Origin: Micromonospora sp. WMMD980
GTDB taxonomy: Bacteria; Actinomycetota; Actinomycetes; Mycobacteriales; Micromonosporaceae
Assembly: GCF_029626035.1 (NCBI RefSeq)
Contig: NZ_JARUBE010000003.1
Coordinates: forward strand, 3,472,001 to 3,536,000
Length of the DNA: 64,000 nt
Reading direction: 5' to 3'
Shown here: piece after piece, positions 7,737 to 16,691 of the stretch
Layout: each line of letters begins with the position of its first letter
Position numbering within the stretch: the first letter of the stretch is position 1
Notes under the pieces: model-generated
Databases searched by the model: none
The model's input: the letters and a program-made list of their open reading frames with translations, nothing else
Told to the model about the DNA's origin: nothing
Program-made: the position numbers and the translations under genes

Positions 7737-8882
7737 TCAGATCGGACCGGACCGCTGGCTCGGCAAGCCGTGGCCGGCCTGCGCCGGCAGGGCCGGCGCC
7801 GCGCCACAGCCGGCCGGCGCCGGCCCCGCGCCATGGCCGTCCGGGGACGCCGGAACGGGAGCCAGCGGCACGGTCGCGGTCAGCAACCCGCCGTCGCGCT
7901 CCAGAGCCGTCGGCCGGTCCAGCCGGCGCAGCGTACGCAGCATCGGCGTGTTCTCGGCCTGCACGTGCAGCAGCACGGCTGCGTAACCGGCCCGGTCGGC
8001 GTGGCCGAGCAGCCGGCGCAGCAGCGCCGACCCGAGGCCCCGACGCTGCCAGTCGTCGCGGACCAGCAGCGCCGCCTCGGCCTCGTCCCCCTCGCCGAGC
8101 AGGTTGGCCATCGCCACCACCGGCTCCGCCGCCCCGCCGGAGCCGGTCGTGACGAGCAGGGTCGTCCCCCGGGCCGGCTCCAGCAGCCGGCGCAGCCGGG
8201 CCGGCGACGGGTCCGCCGCCCCGCTCAGGTAGCGCCGCTGCCGGCTCCGCGCCGAACAACCGGCGTGCAGCTCGCGTACGGCCGGCACGTCGTCGGCGGT
8301 GGCCGGCCGCACCGACACCTCGGCGCCGTCCGGCAGCACCACTGTGACCCGGTCGGTGTCCCGCCGGCCCAGCGTCGCCGCCAGCTCGACCAGGGCCTGC
8401 GCCCGGGCGTACTCGGCCGGGGTGAAGCTCGGCTCCCGGCGGCGCAGCTCGTAGGCGCCGCCCGCCGGATCGGCGAGCACCATCGTGGTGCCGCCCACCC
8501 CACCCGGCGCGGCGACGGGCGCGGGACGCCAGGTCACCACGTCGGCGCCGAGCAGCGTACGCAGCGTCGCGCCGGCCGCCTCCGGGTCGCGGACCAGCCG
8601 ACCGGCCAACCCGAGCACCCGGGTCGGCTCGTCGGCCAGCCCACGCGCCTCGCTGCGCGCGACCCAGCAGTCCCGGCCCCGCCCCCGCTCCACCGCGGCC
8701 CGCAGCTCGGCCTCGGTGACCTGCTCCGGCGCGTCGACCAGGAAGTCGTCGACCGCACCGACCTCGGTGGTGTGCACCTGCACGGTGAGGATGTTGACCC
8801 CGCGCAACGCGAGGCTCGCCGTGAGCACCGACAGGTAGCCCGGTCGGTCGTCCACGGTGGCCCGGATCCGCCACAGCGCCAT
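7737..8882 (-). CDS. ACT-GNAT fusion acetyltransferase
   Basis: The 381-residue protein begins with an ACT ligand-binding domain (about 1-75; the start MALWRIRATVDDRPGYLSVL is classic ACT), then a second divergent ACT-like stretch (about 80-165), and then a GNAT acetyltransferase domain (about 187-340) with the acetyl-CoA loop QRRGLGSA at 279-286. ACT-GNAT fusions whose protein-lysine acetyltransferase activity responds to amino acids have been described in actinobacteria, including Micromonospora. I infer a similar amino-acid-sensing acetyltransferase. The C-terminal 40 residues are a low-complexity Ala/Pro/Gly tail. A GGGAGA-type ribosome site precedes the ATG. The next gene upstream on the same strand encodes another ACT protein. 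Confidence 0.85.
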   Translation of the reverse strand: MALWRIRATVDDRPGYLSVLTASLALRGVNILTVQVHTTEVGAVDDFLVDAPEQVTEAELRAAVERGRGRDCWVARSEARGLADEPTRVLGLAGRLVRDPEAAGATLRTLLGADVVTWRPAPVAAPGGVGGTTMVLADPAGGAYELRRREPSFTPAEYARAQALVELAATLGRRDTDRVTVVLPDGAEVSVRPATADDVPAVRELHAGCSARSRQRRYLSGAADPSPARLRRLLEPARGTTLLVTTGSGGAAEPVVAMANLLGEGDEAEAALLVRDDWQRRGLGSALLRRLLGHADRAGYAAVLLHVQAENTPMLRTLRRLDRPTALERDGGLLTATVPLAPVPASPDGHGAGPAPAGCGAAPALPAQAGHGLPSQRSGPI

Positions 8883-8963
8883 GGTTGTCTCCCTTCCTCA
8901 CCACCGACCATGCCGGTCGCCTGTTGCGCCCCCGTTGCCCCCCGGTGACGGGCCGCCGCCGGC

Positions 8964-9668
8964 TCAGGTGATCGTGGTCACCGGCGGCGCGCCCACCAGG
9001 TCGAGCCGGTCGCCGAGGATCACCGCGCTGGCGCGGACGAGCTGGGCGAGCCGGTCCACCTCGGTGGAGTGGAACGCGGCGGCCGAGAGTGGCTCGCTGT
9101 GGTCGCGGGAGACCACCAGCACCAGGCCGGCGCGGCCGAACGGCGCGACCGCGTAGTGGTGCCCGTCCGGGCTGGTCATCGCGCGGGCCCGCAGCGGCGT
9201 CACCTCGGGCAACCGGGGCGGCGCCGGCGCCCGCCAGCTCGCGTGCCCCACCGTGGCCGAGGCGCCCTCGCCGCTGCGCGAGGCCCAGTCGAGCGGCACC
9301 ACGGCGGCCACCGCCCAGTCCGCGGCGAGCAGACCCGGGACCGCGTCGACGAGCGTGGCCACCCCGTCGGTCGGGTTCGCCGCCACCTGGGCGAGCAGTT
9401 CCGCGTCCTGCCCGGTGGTGGTCGGCGCGCCGATCGCCCGCCACACCCCGTCCACCCGGACGCCGGGGATCGCGGCCAGCCCGGCGAGCAGCCGTTCCAC
9501 CCGCGCCGCGCCCGGCCAGACTACGGTGAAGTCGTCCACCGCCCGCCCGCCGAGCCGTTCCAGCACCACCACCTGGACGATGTCGGCGCCGGAGACGCCG
9601 AGTGTCCGGGCCACCTGGCCGAGCGTGCCCGGTCGGTCCGGCAGGGTCACCCGAACTCTCAGCAGCAT
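8964..9668 (-). CDS. ACT domain protein
   Basis: This 234-residue protein opens with an ACT domain (about 1-72, MLLRVRVTLPDRPGTLGQVA). The rest (about 75-225) resembles a degenerate GAF-like ligand domain with PLDWASRSGEG and FGRAGLVLVVSRD segments but has no catalytic motif. The start at 9668 is supported by the ACT consensus and an AGGGG ribosome site; the longer open frame upstream is not. It lies 81 bases upstream of the ACT-GNAT gene on the same strand, so the two are probably co-transcribed and may respond to the same amino acid. Function is inferred from domain content only. Confidence 0.8.
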   Translation of the reverse strand: MLLRVRVTLPDRPGTLGQVARTLGVSGADIVQVVVLERLGGRAVDDFTVVWPGAARVERLLAGLAAIPGVRVDGVWRAIGAPTTTGQDAELLAQVAANPTDGVATLVDAVPGLLAADWAVAAVVPLDWASRSGEGASATVGHASWRAPAPPRLPEVTPLRARAMTSPDGHHYAVAPFGRAGLVLVVSRDHSEPLSAAAFHSTEVDRLAQLVRASAVILGDRLDLVGAPPVTTIT

Positions 9669-9781
9669 GTCTGATCCCCTACGCTCGGCGGGCCGGCGAC
9701 GGCCGGCAGGCTGGGGCCCAGCCTGCCGGCTGACCATTTCGCCCCCGTTGCAGCGGCATGTCCCGCGGGGAAAATCCGACC

Positions 9782-9816
9782 TTGACAACAAAGCTGAGCT
9801 GCCATCAACTATCCGG
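9782..9816 (+). promoter_or_regulatory. Promoter of the kinase/acyl-CoA dehydrogenase operon
   Basis: A consensus -35 TTGACA (9782-9787) is followed after 17 nt by TCAACT (9805-9810) and 6 nt later by the ATG at 9817. This geometry predicts a leaderless transcript beginning at the start codon and decides the start of the gene. Confidence 0.65.
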
Positions 9817-10890
9817 ATGACCGATCCGGCCGTCGACGCCGCCCGGCCCCCGACCGGTCCGGCCCCCCGCGGGCTCGACCTCGACCGGCTCGCCGCCCAC
9901 CTGGCCGCGCACCGGCCGGAGCTGGCCGGGCCGCTGTCCGCGCGGCTCATCGCCGGGGGCAAGTCCAACCTGACCTACCTGCTGCGGGCCGGCGACCGCG
10001 AGGTGGTGCTGCGCCGGCCCCCGCTCGGGCACGTGCTGGCCACCGCGCACGACATGGCCCGGGAACACCGGGTGATCTCGGCGCTGGCCCCGACCGGCGT
10101 GCCGGTCCCGGAGGCGCTGCTGCTCTGCGCCGACGACAGCGTCATCGGCGCGCCGTTCTACCTGATGGCCAAGGTCGACGGCGAGGTCTACCGGCGGCGG
10201 GAGCAGACCGACGCGCTCACCGCCGAGCAGCGGCGCGACCTCGCCCTGGCGATGATGGACACGCTCGCCACGCTGCACCGGGTGGAGCCCGCCGAGGTCG
10301 GGCTCGCCGACTTCGGTCGCCCGGACGGCTACCTGGCCCGGCAGGTCCGCCGCTGGGCCGGCCAGCTCGACCGCTCCCGCAGCCGCCCGCTGCCCGGCGT
10401 CGACGAGCTGCGCGACGCGCTGGCCGGCAGCGTGCCGGAGGGGGCGAACGCGGGCCGGATCGTGCACGGCGACTACCGGCTCGACAACCTGCTCGCCTCC
10501 GTCGACCCGGTGGCGGTGCGGGCCGTGCTCGACTGGGAGATGGCCACGCTCGGCGACCCGCTCGCCGATCTCGGCCTGCTGCTCACCTACTGGGACGTGC
10601 TGGGCGACAGCGAGCACGCCGAGGGCAACCCGGTGGCCGACGGCATCGGCCCCCGCGCCGGCTTCCCCACCGGGGCCGAGCTGATCGACCGCTACGCCGG
10701 GCGCAGCGACGTCGACGTCGGCCCGCTGCACTGGCACGTGGCGCTCGGCTGCTTCAAGCTGGCGGTGATCTGCGAGGGCATCCACTACCGCCACACCCTC
10801 GGGCAGACGCTGGGCGAAGGCTTCGACCGGATCGGCGAGATGGTGGCGCCGCTGGTCGCGCACGGTCTGCACGCGGTGAGGGAGAAATGA
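9817..10890 (+). CDS. Aminoglycoside-phosphotransferase-like kinase (ACAD10/11-type)
   Basis: This 357-residue protein is a protein-kinase-like phosphotransferase of the APH family. It has a nucleotide-binding region ([10 protein letters not shown], 48-57, and an [11 protein letters not shown] strand), the catalytic loop HGDYRLDN at 217-224 and the metal-binding segment [10 protein letters not shown] at 238-247. This subgroup is the one fused to acyl-CoA dehydrogenases in mammalian ACAD10/11 and represented by LvaA in Pseudomonas, where it phosphorylates 4-hydroxyacyl-CoA. The next gene, overlapping by 4 bases (ATGA), encodes an acyl-CoA dehydrogenase, which supports a role in hydroxy-fatty-acid breakdown. 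The substrate is inferred. Confidence 0.85.
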   Translation: MTDPAVDAARPPTGPAPRGLDLDRLAAHLAAHRPELAGPLSARLIAGGKSNLTYLLRAGDREVVLRRPPLGHVLATAHDMAREHRVISALAPTGVPVPEALLLCADDSVIGAPFYLMAKVDGEVYRRREQTDALTAEQRRDLALAMMDTLATLHRVEPAEVGLADFGRPDGYLARQVRRWAGQLDRSRSRPLPGVDELRDALAGSVPEGANAGRIVHGDYRLDNLLASVDPVAVRAVLDWEMATLGDPLADLGLLLTYWDVLGDSEHAEGNPVADGIGPRAGFPTGAELIDRYAGRSDVDVGPLHWHVALGCFKLAVICEGIHYRHTLGQTLGEGFDRIGEMVAPLVAHGLHAVREK

Positions 10891-12101
10891 TGGAGTTCGC
10901 GTACGACGACCGGACGGTCGAGCTGCGGCAGCGGCTGGAGGCGTTCCTCACCGAGTGCGTCCTGCCGGCCGAGGCGGTGCACCACGAGCAGGTGCTGGCC
11001 GCCGGCGACCCGTGGGCCCGCCCGCCGGTGATGGACGAGTTGAAGGCCGAGGCCCGGGCCCGCGGCCTGTGGAACCTGTTCCTGCCGGACGCGCGCTACG
11101 GCGCCGGCCTGACCAACCTCCAGTACGCGCCGCTGGCCGAGCTGACCGGGCGCAGCCCGCACCTCGCCCCGGAGGCGCTCAACTGCGCCGCGCCGGACAC
11201 CGGCAACATGGAGCTGCTCGCCGAGTTCGGCTCCGACGCGCAGCGGGACCGCTGGCTCACGCCGCTGCTCGCCGGCGACATCCGCTCCGCGTTCTGCATG
11301 ACCGAGCCGGAGGTCGCCTCCTCGGACGCGACGAACATCGCCACCCGGATCACCCGGGACGGCGACCACTACGTCGTCGAAGGCCGCAAGTGGTGGTCGT
11401 CCGGCGCGATGGACCCGCGCTGCGAGATCTTCATCGTGATGGGCAAGACCGACCCGGACGCCGACCGGCACCGCCAGCAGAGCATGATCCTGGTCCCCCG
11501 GGACACCCCGGGCGTCACGGTACGGCGCGGGATGACCGTCTTCGGCTACAGCGACGCCCCGCACGGCGGGCACGCCGAGATCGACTTCTCCGACGTCCGG
11601 GTGCCGGCGGCGAACCTGGTCGGCGCCGAGGGCACCGGCTTCGCCATCGCCCAGGCCCGGCTCGGCCCGGGCCGGATCCACCACTGCATGCGGCTGGTCG
11701 GCATGGCCGAGCGGGCGCTGGAGCTGCTCTGCCGGCGCGCCCTCGACCGGGTCGCGTTCGGCCGCCCGCTCGCCGAGCAGGGCGTGGTGCGGGAGTGGAT
11801 CGCCGAGTCCCGGGTCCGGATCGAGCAGGCCCGGCTGCTGGTGCTCAAGACCGCGTGGCTGATGGACACGGTGGGCAACAAGGGCGCGCACACCGAGATC
11901 CAGGCCATCAAGATCGCCACACCGGCGATGGCCGAGTGGGTGATCGACAAGGCGATCCAGGCGTACGGCGGGGCCGGCGTCAGCCAGGACACGCCGCTCG
12001 CGGCGCTCTGGGCCCAGGCCCGCACGCTGCGCCTCGCCGACGGGCCGGACGAGGTGCACCGGGCGTCGCTGGCCCGGCGGGAGCTGCGCCGCTGGTCCTG
12101 A
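10887..12101 (+). CDS. Acyl-CoA dehydrogenase family protein
   Basis: The 404-residue protein shows the three-part acyl-CoA dehydrogenase layout: an N-terminal helical domain (about 1-125), a beta domain with the [15 protein letters not shown] segment (about 135-150), and a C-terminal helical domain (about 250-400) ending in the [19 protein letters not shown] region seen in FAD-binding family members. It is closest in kind to the dehydrogenase half of ACAD11 and to LvaC, which handle the phosphorylated intermediate made by the neighbouring kinase. It overlaps that kinase gene by 4 bases, so the two products are made together. It converges with the LacI-type gene 23 bases downstream. Confidence 0.88.
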   Translation: MMEFAYDDRTVELRQRLEAFLTECVLPAEAVHHEQVLAAGDPWARPPVMDELKAEARARGLWNLFLPDARYGAGLTNLQYAPLAELTGRSPHLAPEALNCAAPDTGNMELLAEFGSDAQRDRWLTPLLAGDIRSAFCMTEPEVASSDATNIATRITRDGDHYVVEGRKWWSSGAMDPRCEIFIVMGKTDPDADRHRQQSMILVPRDTPGVTVRRGMTVFGYSDAPHGGHAEIDFSDVRVPAANLVGAEGTGFAIAQARLGPGRIHHCMRLVGMAERALELLCRRALDRVAFGRPLAEQGVVREWIAESRVRIEQARLLVLKTAWLMDTVGNKGAHTEIQAIKIATPAMAEWVIDKAIQAYGGAGVSQDTPLAALWAQARTLRLADGPDEVHRASLARRELRRWS

Positions 12102-12124
12102 CCTGCCCCACCGACGCGGCCGGG

Positions 12125-13171
12125 TCAGGCGGAGGCGCGGTGGATCAGCTCGGTGTCCAGCAGCACGTGTGGTGAGGGCACCTCGTCGCCGCGGATGCGC
12201 GAGACGAGCATGCGGGCCATCTGCCGGCCCATCTCCTCCACCGGTTGGAACACCGTGGTCAGCGGCGGCTCCGCCTGGCGGGCGATCGGGGCGTCGTCGA
12301 AGCCGATCACCGCCACGTCCTCGGGCACCCGGCGACCGGCCTCGCGCAGCGCGCGCAACGCGCCGAAGGCCATCAGGTCGGAGGCGACGAAGACGGCGTC
12401 CAGATCCGGGCAGGCGTCCAGCAGCCGGCGCATGGCGGCGGTGCCGCTGCCCTCGCTGAAGTCCCCGTATGCGATCAGGCCCGACTCGACCGCGCCCCCG
12501 GCGGCCCGCACCGCCTCCCGGTAGCCGGAGAGGCGGGCCAGGCCGGCGCCCATGTCCTGCGGGCCGGCGATGGTGGCGACCCGTCGCCGTCCCTGGACGA
12601 ACAGGTGCTCCACCGCCCGCCGGGCGCCGCCGACGTTGTCCACGTCGACGAACCACGCCGGCTGGGCGTTCGGGTGCAGCATCCGGGCCGGCCGGCCGCC
12701 GAGCACCGCGGGCAGGCCGCGCTCCTCCAGCAGCGTGGGCAGCGGGTCGGAGTCGTGCAGGGAGAGCAGCAGCACGCCGTCCACGTGCTGGTTGGTCAGG
12801 TGGTGCTCGACCCGCTCCCGCTCGATCGGCGACTGCACCATGGCCAGCCAGAGCTGCATCGGCGTCTCCAGCAGCCCGGAGCTGACGCCCCGGACGATGG
12901 CCGCGAAGAACGGCTCGGTGAAGACCCGCTCCCCCGACTCGGAGACCACCAGGGCCACCGAGTCGGTGCGCTGGGTGACCAGCGCCCGGGCGGCCCGGTT
13001 GGGCACGTACCCCAGCTCGGCGATGGCCTGCTGGACGGCGGCCCGGGCTTCCGGACTGACCTGCGGCGAGCCGTTGACCACGCGGGAGACCGTGCCGCGC
13101 CCGACGCCGGCGCGGGCCGCGACCGCGTCGAGGGTCGGGCGCCCGAGCGAGCGGGTGCGCTGCGTTGTCAT
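12125..13171 (-). CDS. cebR: LacI-family regulator, probable cellobiose repressor CebR
   Basis: This 348-residue protein has an N-terminal LacI helix-turn-helix (about 13-36, LDAVAARAGVGRGTVSRVVN) and a periplasmic-binding-protein-like sensor domain (about 70-345). In Streptomyces, CebR represses cebEFG-bglC by binding a 14-bp palindrome, TGGGAGCGCTCCCA, and releases it on binding cellobiose. Here two near-perfect copies lie at the cebE promoter, and this gene follows bglC on the same strand, so it is the natural candidate. Its position downstream of bglC differs from the divergent cebR of Streptomyces. A GGAGGAG ribosome site precedes the ATG. A terminator separates it from bglC, suggesting its own promoter. 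Confidence 0.8.
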   Translation of the reverse strand: MTTQRTRSLGRPTLDAVAARAGVGRGTVSRVVNGSPQVSPEARAAVQQAIAELGYVPNRAARALVTQRTDSVALVVSESGERVFTEPFFAAIVRGVSSGLLETPMQLWLAMVQSPIERERVEHHLTNQHVDGVLLLSLHDSDPLPTLLEERGLPAVLGGRPARMLHPNAQPAWFVDVDNVGGARRAVEHLFVQGRRRVATIAGPQDMGAGLARLSGYREAVRAAGGAVESGLIAYGDFSEGSGTAAMRRLLDACPDLDAVFVASDLMAFGALRALREAGRRVPEDVAVIGFDDAPIARQAEPPLTTVFQPVEEMGRQMARMLVSRIRGDEVPSPHVLLDTELIHRASA

Positions 13172-13192
13172 CGTCTGTGCTCCTCCGACGGG

Positions 13193-13238
13193 CGGGCGGG
13201 CCCGGCACCGGTTGAGGCTCCGGCGCCGGGGCCGCCCG
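13193..13238 (-). terminator. Hairpin between bglC and cebR
   Basis: A 19-bp stem with few mismatches (CGGGCGGGCCCGGCACCGG against CCGGCGCCGGGGCCGCCCG) and an 8-nt loop lies directly after the bglC stop codon and before the regulator gene. It probably ends the ceb transcript. Confidence 0.65.
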
Positions 13239-13255
13239 TTACTGGCTGGCCCAGC

Positions 13256-14689
13256 TTATTGTGCGGCCAGGCCGTTGCGTCGGATCACGTCGGCGTACCA
13301 CCTGGCGCTGGACTTCGCGATCCGGGCCTGAGTGTCGTAGTCGACATAGACCATGCCGAACCGCTTCGTGTAGCCCCAGGCCCACTCGAAGTTGTCCATC
13401 AGTGACCAGGCGAAGTAGCCCTTCAGCGGCACCCCGGCCTCGATCGCGGCGTGTGCCGCGCGCAGGTGCGCGGCGAAGTAGCCCAGCCGCTCCGGGTCGT
13501 CGACCCGGCCGTCGACCAGCTCGTCGACGAAAGCCGAGCCGTTCTCGGTGACGTAGAGCGGCAGGTCGGTGTATTCCCGGTGGACCCGCTCCAGCGTCTC
13601 GGTCAGGCCCGGGGCGTCGATCTCCCAGTCCATGTCGGTCACCGGCACGCCGCGGGTGACGAACCGGACGTCCTCGCTGCCCGGCCAGCAGGACGGCGCC
13701 CGCCAGTAGGGCTCCGGCTCGCCGCCCTCGACCGGCGCGGCGACGACGTGCCGGCTGTAGTAGTTGACCCCGACCATGTCCAGCGGGGTGGAGATGGTCT
13801 TCAGGTCGCCGTCGCGGACGTGCCCGAGGTCGGTCACGCCGCGCAGGTCCGCGACCAGGTCGGCCGGGTACGCGCCGCGCAGCACCGGGTCGAGGAAGAA
13901 GCGGTTGGCCAGCGCGTCGATCCGGCGGGCCGCGTCGGCGTCGGCCGCCGAGTCGGTGGCCGGGGTGACCGGGTAGAGGTTCACCGTGATGCCCAGCTCC
14001 GCCTGCGGGCGCGACGCCCGCACCGCCTGCACCGCCAGCCCGTGCCCGAGCATCAGGTGGTGCCCGGCGCGGACCGCGTCCGCCCCGTCGGAGCGGCCCG
14101 GCGCGTGCACGCCGGAGCCGTAGCCGAGGAACGCCGAGCACCACGGCTCGTTCAGCGTGGTGAAGTATTTCACCCGATCGCCCAGCTCGTCGGCGACCAG
14201 CTGCGAGTATTCGGCGAACCGGCCGGCGGTGTCCCGGGCCGGCCAGCCGCCGGCGTCCTCCAGCGGCTGGGGCAGGTCCCAGTGGTAGAGCGTCACCCAC
14301 GGCTCGATGCCGTGGCCGAGCAGCTCGTCGACCAGGCGGCGGTAGAAGTCCATCCCCTCCTGGTTGGCCGTGCCGGTGCCGCCCGGCTGCACCCGCGGCC
14401 AGGAGACGGAGAAACGGTAGGACCGCAGCCCCAGGTCGGCCATCAGCCGCACGTCGTCCGACATCCGGTGGTAGTGGTCGCAGGCCACGTCGCCGGTGTG
14501 CCCGGCGACCGTCCGACCCTCGGTGTGGCTGAAGGTGTCCCAGATCGACGGCGTACGGCCACCCTCCGCAGCGGCGCCCTCGATCTGGTAGGCGGCGGTG
14601 GCCGCGCCCCAGAGGAAGCCGGGCGGGAAGGTCAGGGCCGGGCCCTCGTCGAGGACGCCGACGGCGGGCGGGCTGGCTGGGTTGCTCAC
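13256..14689 (-). CDS. bglC: GH1 beta-glucosidase
   Basis: This 477-residue family 1 glycoside hydrolase has the start motif [14 protein letters not shown], the acid/base glutamate in TLNEP (E181), the nucleophile in YVTENG (E382) and the substrate-site [14 protein letters not shown] motif [14 protein letters not shown] near the C-terminus. It has no signal peptide, so it would hydrolyse imported cellobiose or related beta-glucosides in the cytoplasm. I choose GTG 14689 because it overlaps the upstream permease stop by 4 bases (GTGA) and matches the family length; the frame is open further upstream inside the permease gene. It is the last gene of the ceb transcript, as in Streptomyces cebEFG-bglC. 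Confidence 0.92.
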   Translation of the reverse strand: MSNPASPPAVGVLDEGPALTFPPGFLWGAATAAYQIEGAAAEGGRTPSIWDTFSHTEGRTVAGHTGDVACDHYHRMSDDVRLMADLGLRSYRFSVSWPRVQPGGTGTANQEGMDFYRRLVDELLGHGIEPWVTLYHWDLPQPLEDAGGWPARDTAGRFAEYSQLVADELGDRVKYFTTLNEPWCSAFLGYGSGVHAPGRSDGADAVRAGHHLMLGHGLAVQAVRASRPQAELGITVNLYPVTPATDSAADADAARRIDALANRFFLDPVLRGAYPADLVADLRGVTDLGHVRDGDLKTISTPLDMVGVNYYSRHVVAAPVEGGEPEPYWRAPSCWPGSEDVRFVTRGVPVTDMDWEIDAPGLTETLERVHREYTDLPLYVTENGSAFVDELVDGRVDDPERLGYFAAHLRAAHAAIEAGVPLKGYFAWSLMDNFEWAWGYTKRFGMVYVDYDTQARIAKSSARWYADVIRRNGLAAQ

Positions 14690-15582
14690 GACTTGACGGC
14701 GCCTTCCATGATGCCGCCGATGATCTGGCGGCCGAACAGAACGAACACGACGAACAGGGGCAGGGTCGCGATCAACGTACCGGCGAAGATCTGCGAGTTG
14801 TCGGCGAAGTAGGCGGTGTTCAGGCTGCGCAGCGAGATCTGGACCGTCGGGTTGGACGGGTCGGCCAGCACCACGAACGGCCAGAAGAACTGGTTCCACT
14901 GTTCCATGAAGGTGAGCAGGCCCAGCACCGCGGCGGCGGGACGCAGCGCGGGCATCACCACGTGCCAGTAGACCCTCCAGGTGGAGCAGCCGTCCACCCG
15001 GGCGGCCTCGATCAGCTCGTTCGGGACCGCCTGCTCGGCGTACTGGCGCATCATGAAGATCCCGAAGCCGCCGATGAGGAACGGCACGGTGACCGACGGC
15101 ATGGTGTTCAGCCAGTCGAGCTTCGCCATCAGGATGTAGAGCGGGAGCACGCCGAGCTGGATCGGCACCATCATCGAGGCGAGGATGATCAGCAGCAGCG
15201 CGTTCTTGCCCCGGAACCGGAGCTTGGCGAACGCGAAGCCGGCCAGCGAGCCGAAGAAGACCGTGGCGATGGTGATCGTCCCGGAGACCAGGAACGAGTT
15301 CATCAGGCCCTTGACGACGTTGGCGTCGCCGTTGGCCAGCACCCGTTCGATGTTCTCGCCGAGCTTGCCGCCGGGCAGGAACGGCGGTGGCCAGGAGTTG
15401 GCCGCGTCGTTCGTGCGCGAGGCGATCACGATCATCCAGTAGAACGGGAACAGCGACAGGAGCACCCCGAGGACCAGCCCGAACCAGGTCAGCGGGCTGG
15501 CCTTCCAGAGCCGCTCGGCCTGGTGGGTGCCCTTGGCCGGCGCGGGCGGCCGGGCGGGGGGACGAAGCGTGGTGGTCGTCAT
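14686..15582 (-). CDS. cebG: Sugar ABC transporter permease, CebG type
   Basis: This 298-residue membrane protein of the MalG class has about six membrane helices starting near residue 30 ([20 protein letters not shown]) and the EAA loop ([15 protein letters not shown]) that contacts the ATPase. With CebF it would form the channel of a cellobiose/cello-oligosaccharide importer. No ATPase gene is in the locus, as expected for actinomycete ceb systems that share the multipurpose ATPase MsiK encoded elsewhere. It starts 10 bases after the cebF stop codon and overlaps bglC by 4 bases. Confidence 0.88.
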   Translation of the reverse strand: MTTTTLRPPARPPAPAKGTHQAERLWKASPLTWFGLVLGVLLSLFPFYWMIVIASRTNDAANSWPPPFLPGGKLGENIERVLANGDANVVKGLMNSFLVSGTITIATVFFGSLAGFAFAKLRFRGKNALLLIILASMMVPIQLGVLPLYILMAKLDWLNTMPSVTVPFLIGGFGIFMMRQYAEQAVPNELIEAARVDGCSTWRVYWHVVMPALRPAAAVLGLLTFMEQWNQFFWPFVVLADPSNPTVQISLRSLNTAYFADNSQIFAGTLIATLPLFVVFVLFGRQIIGGIMEGAVKS

Positions 15583-15592
15583 CTCGTCACCT

Positions 15593-16570
15593 TCACTTGT
15601 CGGAGCTGATGCGTCGGGCCAGCAGGTAGTTGACCGTCGACATCAGCGCGATGAGCACGAAGAGCACGAGCGCGACCGCCCCGGCGTAACCCCACCGGAA
15701 GCGCTGGTTCATCACGTCGAGCAGGTACATCGTGATGGTCTGGAACTGCCCCTCCGAGCCCCCGGAGAGACCGCCGGAACCGCTGGTGAACAACAGCGGC
15801 TCGGTGAAGAGCTGGAGCCCGCCGATGGTCGAGATGATCAGCGTGAAGATGATCGTGGGACGCAGCTGCGGGACGGTGATCGACCAGAACTGGCGTCGCC
15901 GGGAGGCGCCGTCCAGCGCCGCGGCCTCGTACATGTCCTTGCTGATCGACTGCATCGCGGCCAGGTAGATCAGCGCGTTGTAGCCGACCCAGCGCCAGTC
16001 GACCATGGTGGAGATGGCGAACCAGGAGGCGAAGCGGTTCGCCCGCCAGTCGATCGGGTCCAGGCCGACGCTGTCCAGCAGCCAGTTGACCAGGCCGAAG
16101 TCCTTGGCGTAGATCATCGAGAAGATCAGCGCGACCACCGCGGTCGAGGTGATGATCGGCATCGCGATGGCCATCCGGAAGAAGGTCTGCGCGCGCAGCC
16201 TCCGGTTCAACGCGTTGGCCAGCATGAGCGCCAGCATCAGCTGGGGCACGGTGGAGAGCACGAACATGCCGAACGTGTTCACCACCGCGTTCCAGAACTG
16301 CGGGTCGTCGGTGATCAGTTCGACGAAGTTGTCCATCCCGACGAACGAGATCGTCGCGTTCAGCGGGGACCGGTCGGTCAACGCGATCCAGACCGTGTAG
16401 GCGATCGGGTACGCGCTGAACACGGCGAAGATCAGGAAGAACGGCAGGACGTACAGGTAGGGCGAGTACTTCAGGTCCAGCTTGGTGGCCGAGCTGGCGC
16501 GGCGGTGCGAGGTGCGGGCGCGCGGCGGGCGGGGCTCGGGCGGCGCCGTGGCGTGCAGGTCGAGGCTCAT
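15593..16570 (-). CDS. cebF: Sugar ABC transporter permease, CebF type
   Basis: This 325-residue permease of the MalF class has a basic, Pro-rich cytoplasmic N-terminus (1-35) followed by about six membrane helices and an EAA loop (EAAALDGASRRRQFW, about residues 217-231). It pairs with CebG to import oligosaccharides delivered by the lipoprotein CebE. A GGAG ribosome site precedes the ATG. The gap between cebE and this gene contains a perfect 20-bp hairpin that probably lowers permease expression relative to the binding protein. Confidence 0.88.
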   Translation of the reverse strand: MSLDLHATAPPEPRPPRARTSHRRASSATKLDLKYSPYLYVLPFFLIFAVFSAYPIAYTVWIALTDRSPLNATISFVGMDNFVELITDDPQFWNAVVNTFGMFVLSTVPQLMLALMLANALNRRLRAQTFFRMAIAMPIITSTAVVALIFSMIYAKDFGLVNWLLDSVGLDPIDWRANRFASWFAISTMVDWRWVGYNALIYLAAMQSISKDMYEAAALDGASRRRQFWSITVPQLRPTIIFTLIISTIGGLQLFTEPLLFTSGSGGLSGGSEGQFQTITMYLLDVMNQRFRWGYAGAVALVLFVLIALMSTVNYLLARRISSDK

Positions 16571-16632
16571 CGGGAGTCCTTCTCCTCAGCCGGCGTCACC
16601 CGCCACACGGATGACGCCGGGCTCTGCGGGCA

Positions 16633-16677
16633 CCGCGGGTGGCGCCGGCAGCACGGGGCTGCCGGCGCCACCCGCGG
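16633..16677 (-). promoter_or_regulatory. Perfect 20-bp intercistronic hairpin between cebE and cebF
   Basis: CCGCGGGTGGCGCCGGCAGC is followed by a 5-nt loop and its exact complement. It sits between the binding-protein gene and the permease genes. Such structures in sugar-import operons commonly stabilise the upstream message or partly terminate transcription so that the binding protein is made in excess. Confidence 0.7.
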
Positions 16678-16691
16678 GCGGCTCAGCCGGG

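Noticed and set aside
10785..13208. Very long minus-strand frame across the acyl-CoA dehydrogenase and regulator genes
   Set aside because: It runs antisense to one clear gene and out of frame with another; the sequence is Arg/Pro-rich low complexity.
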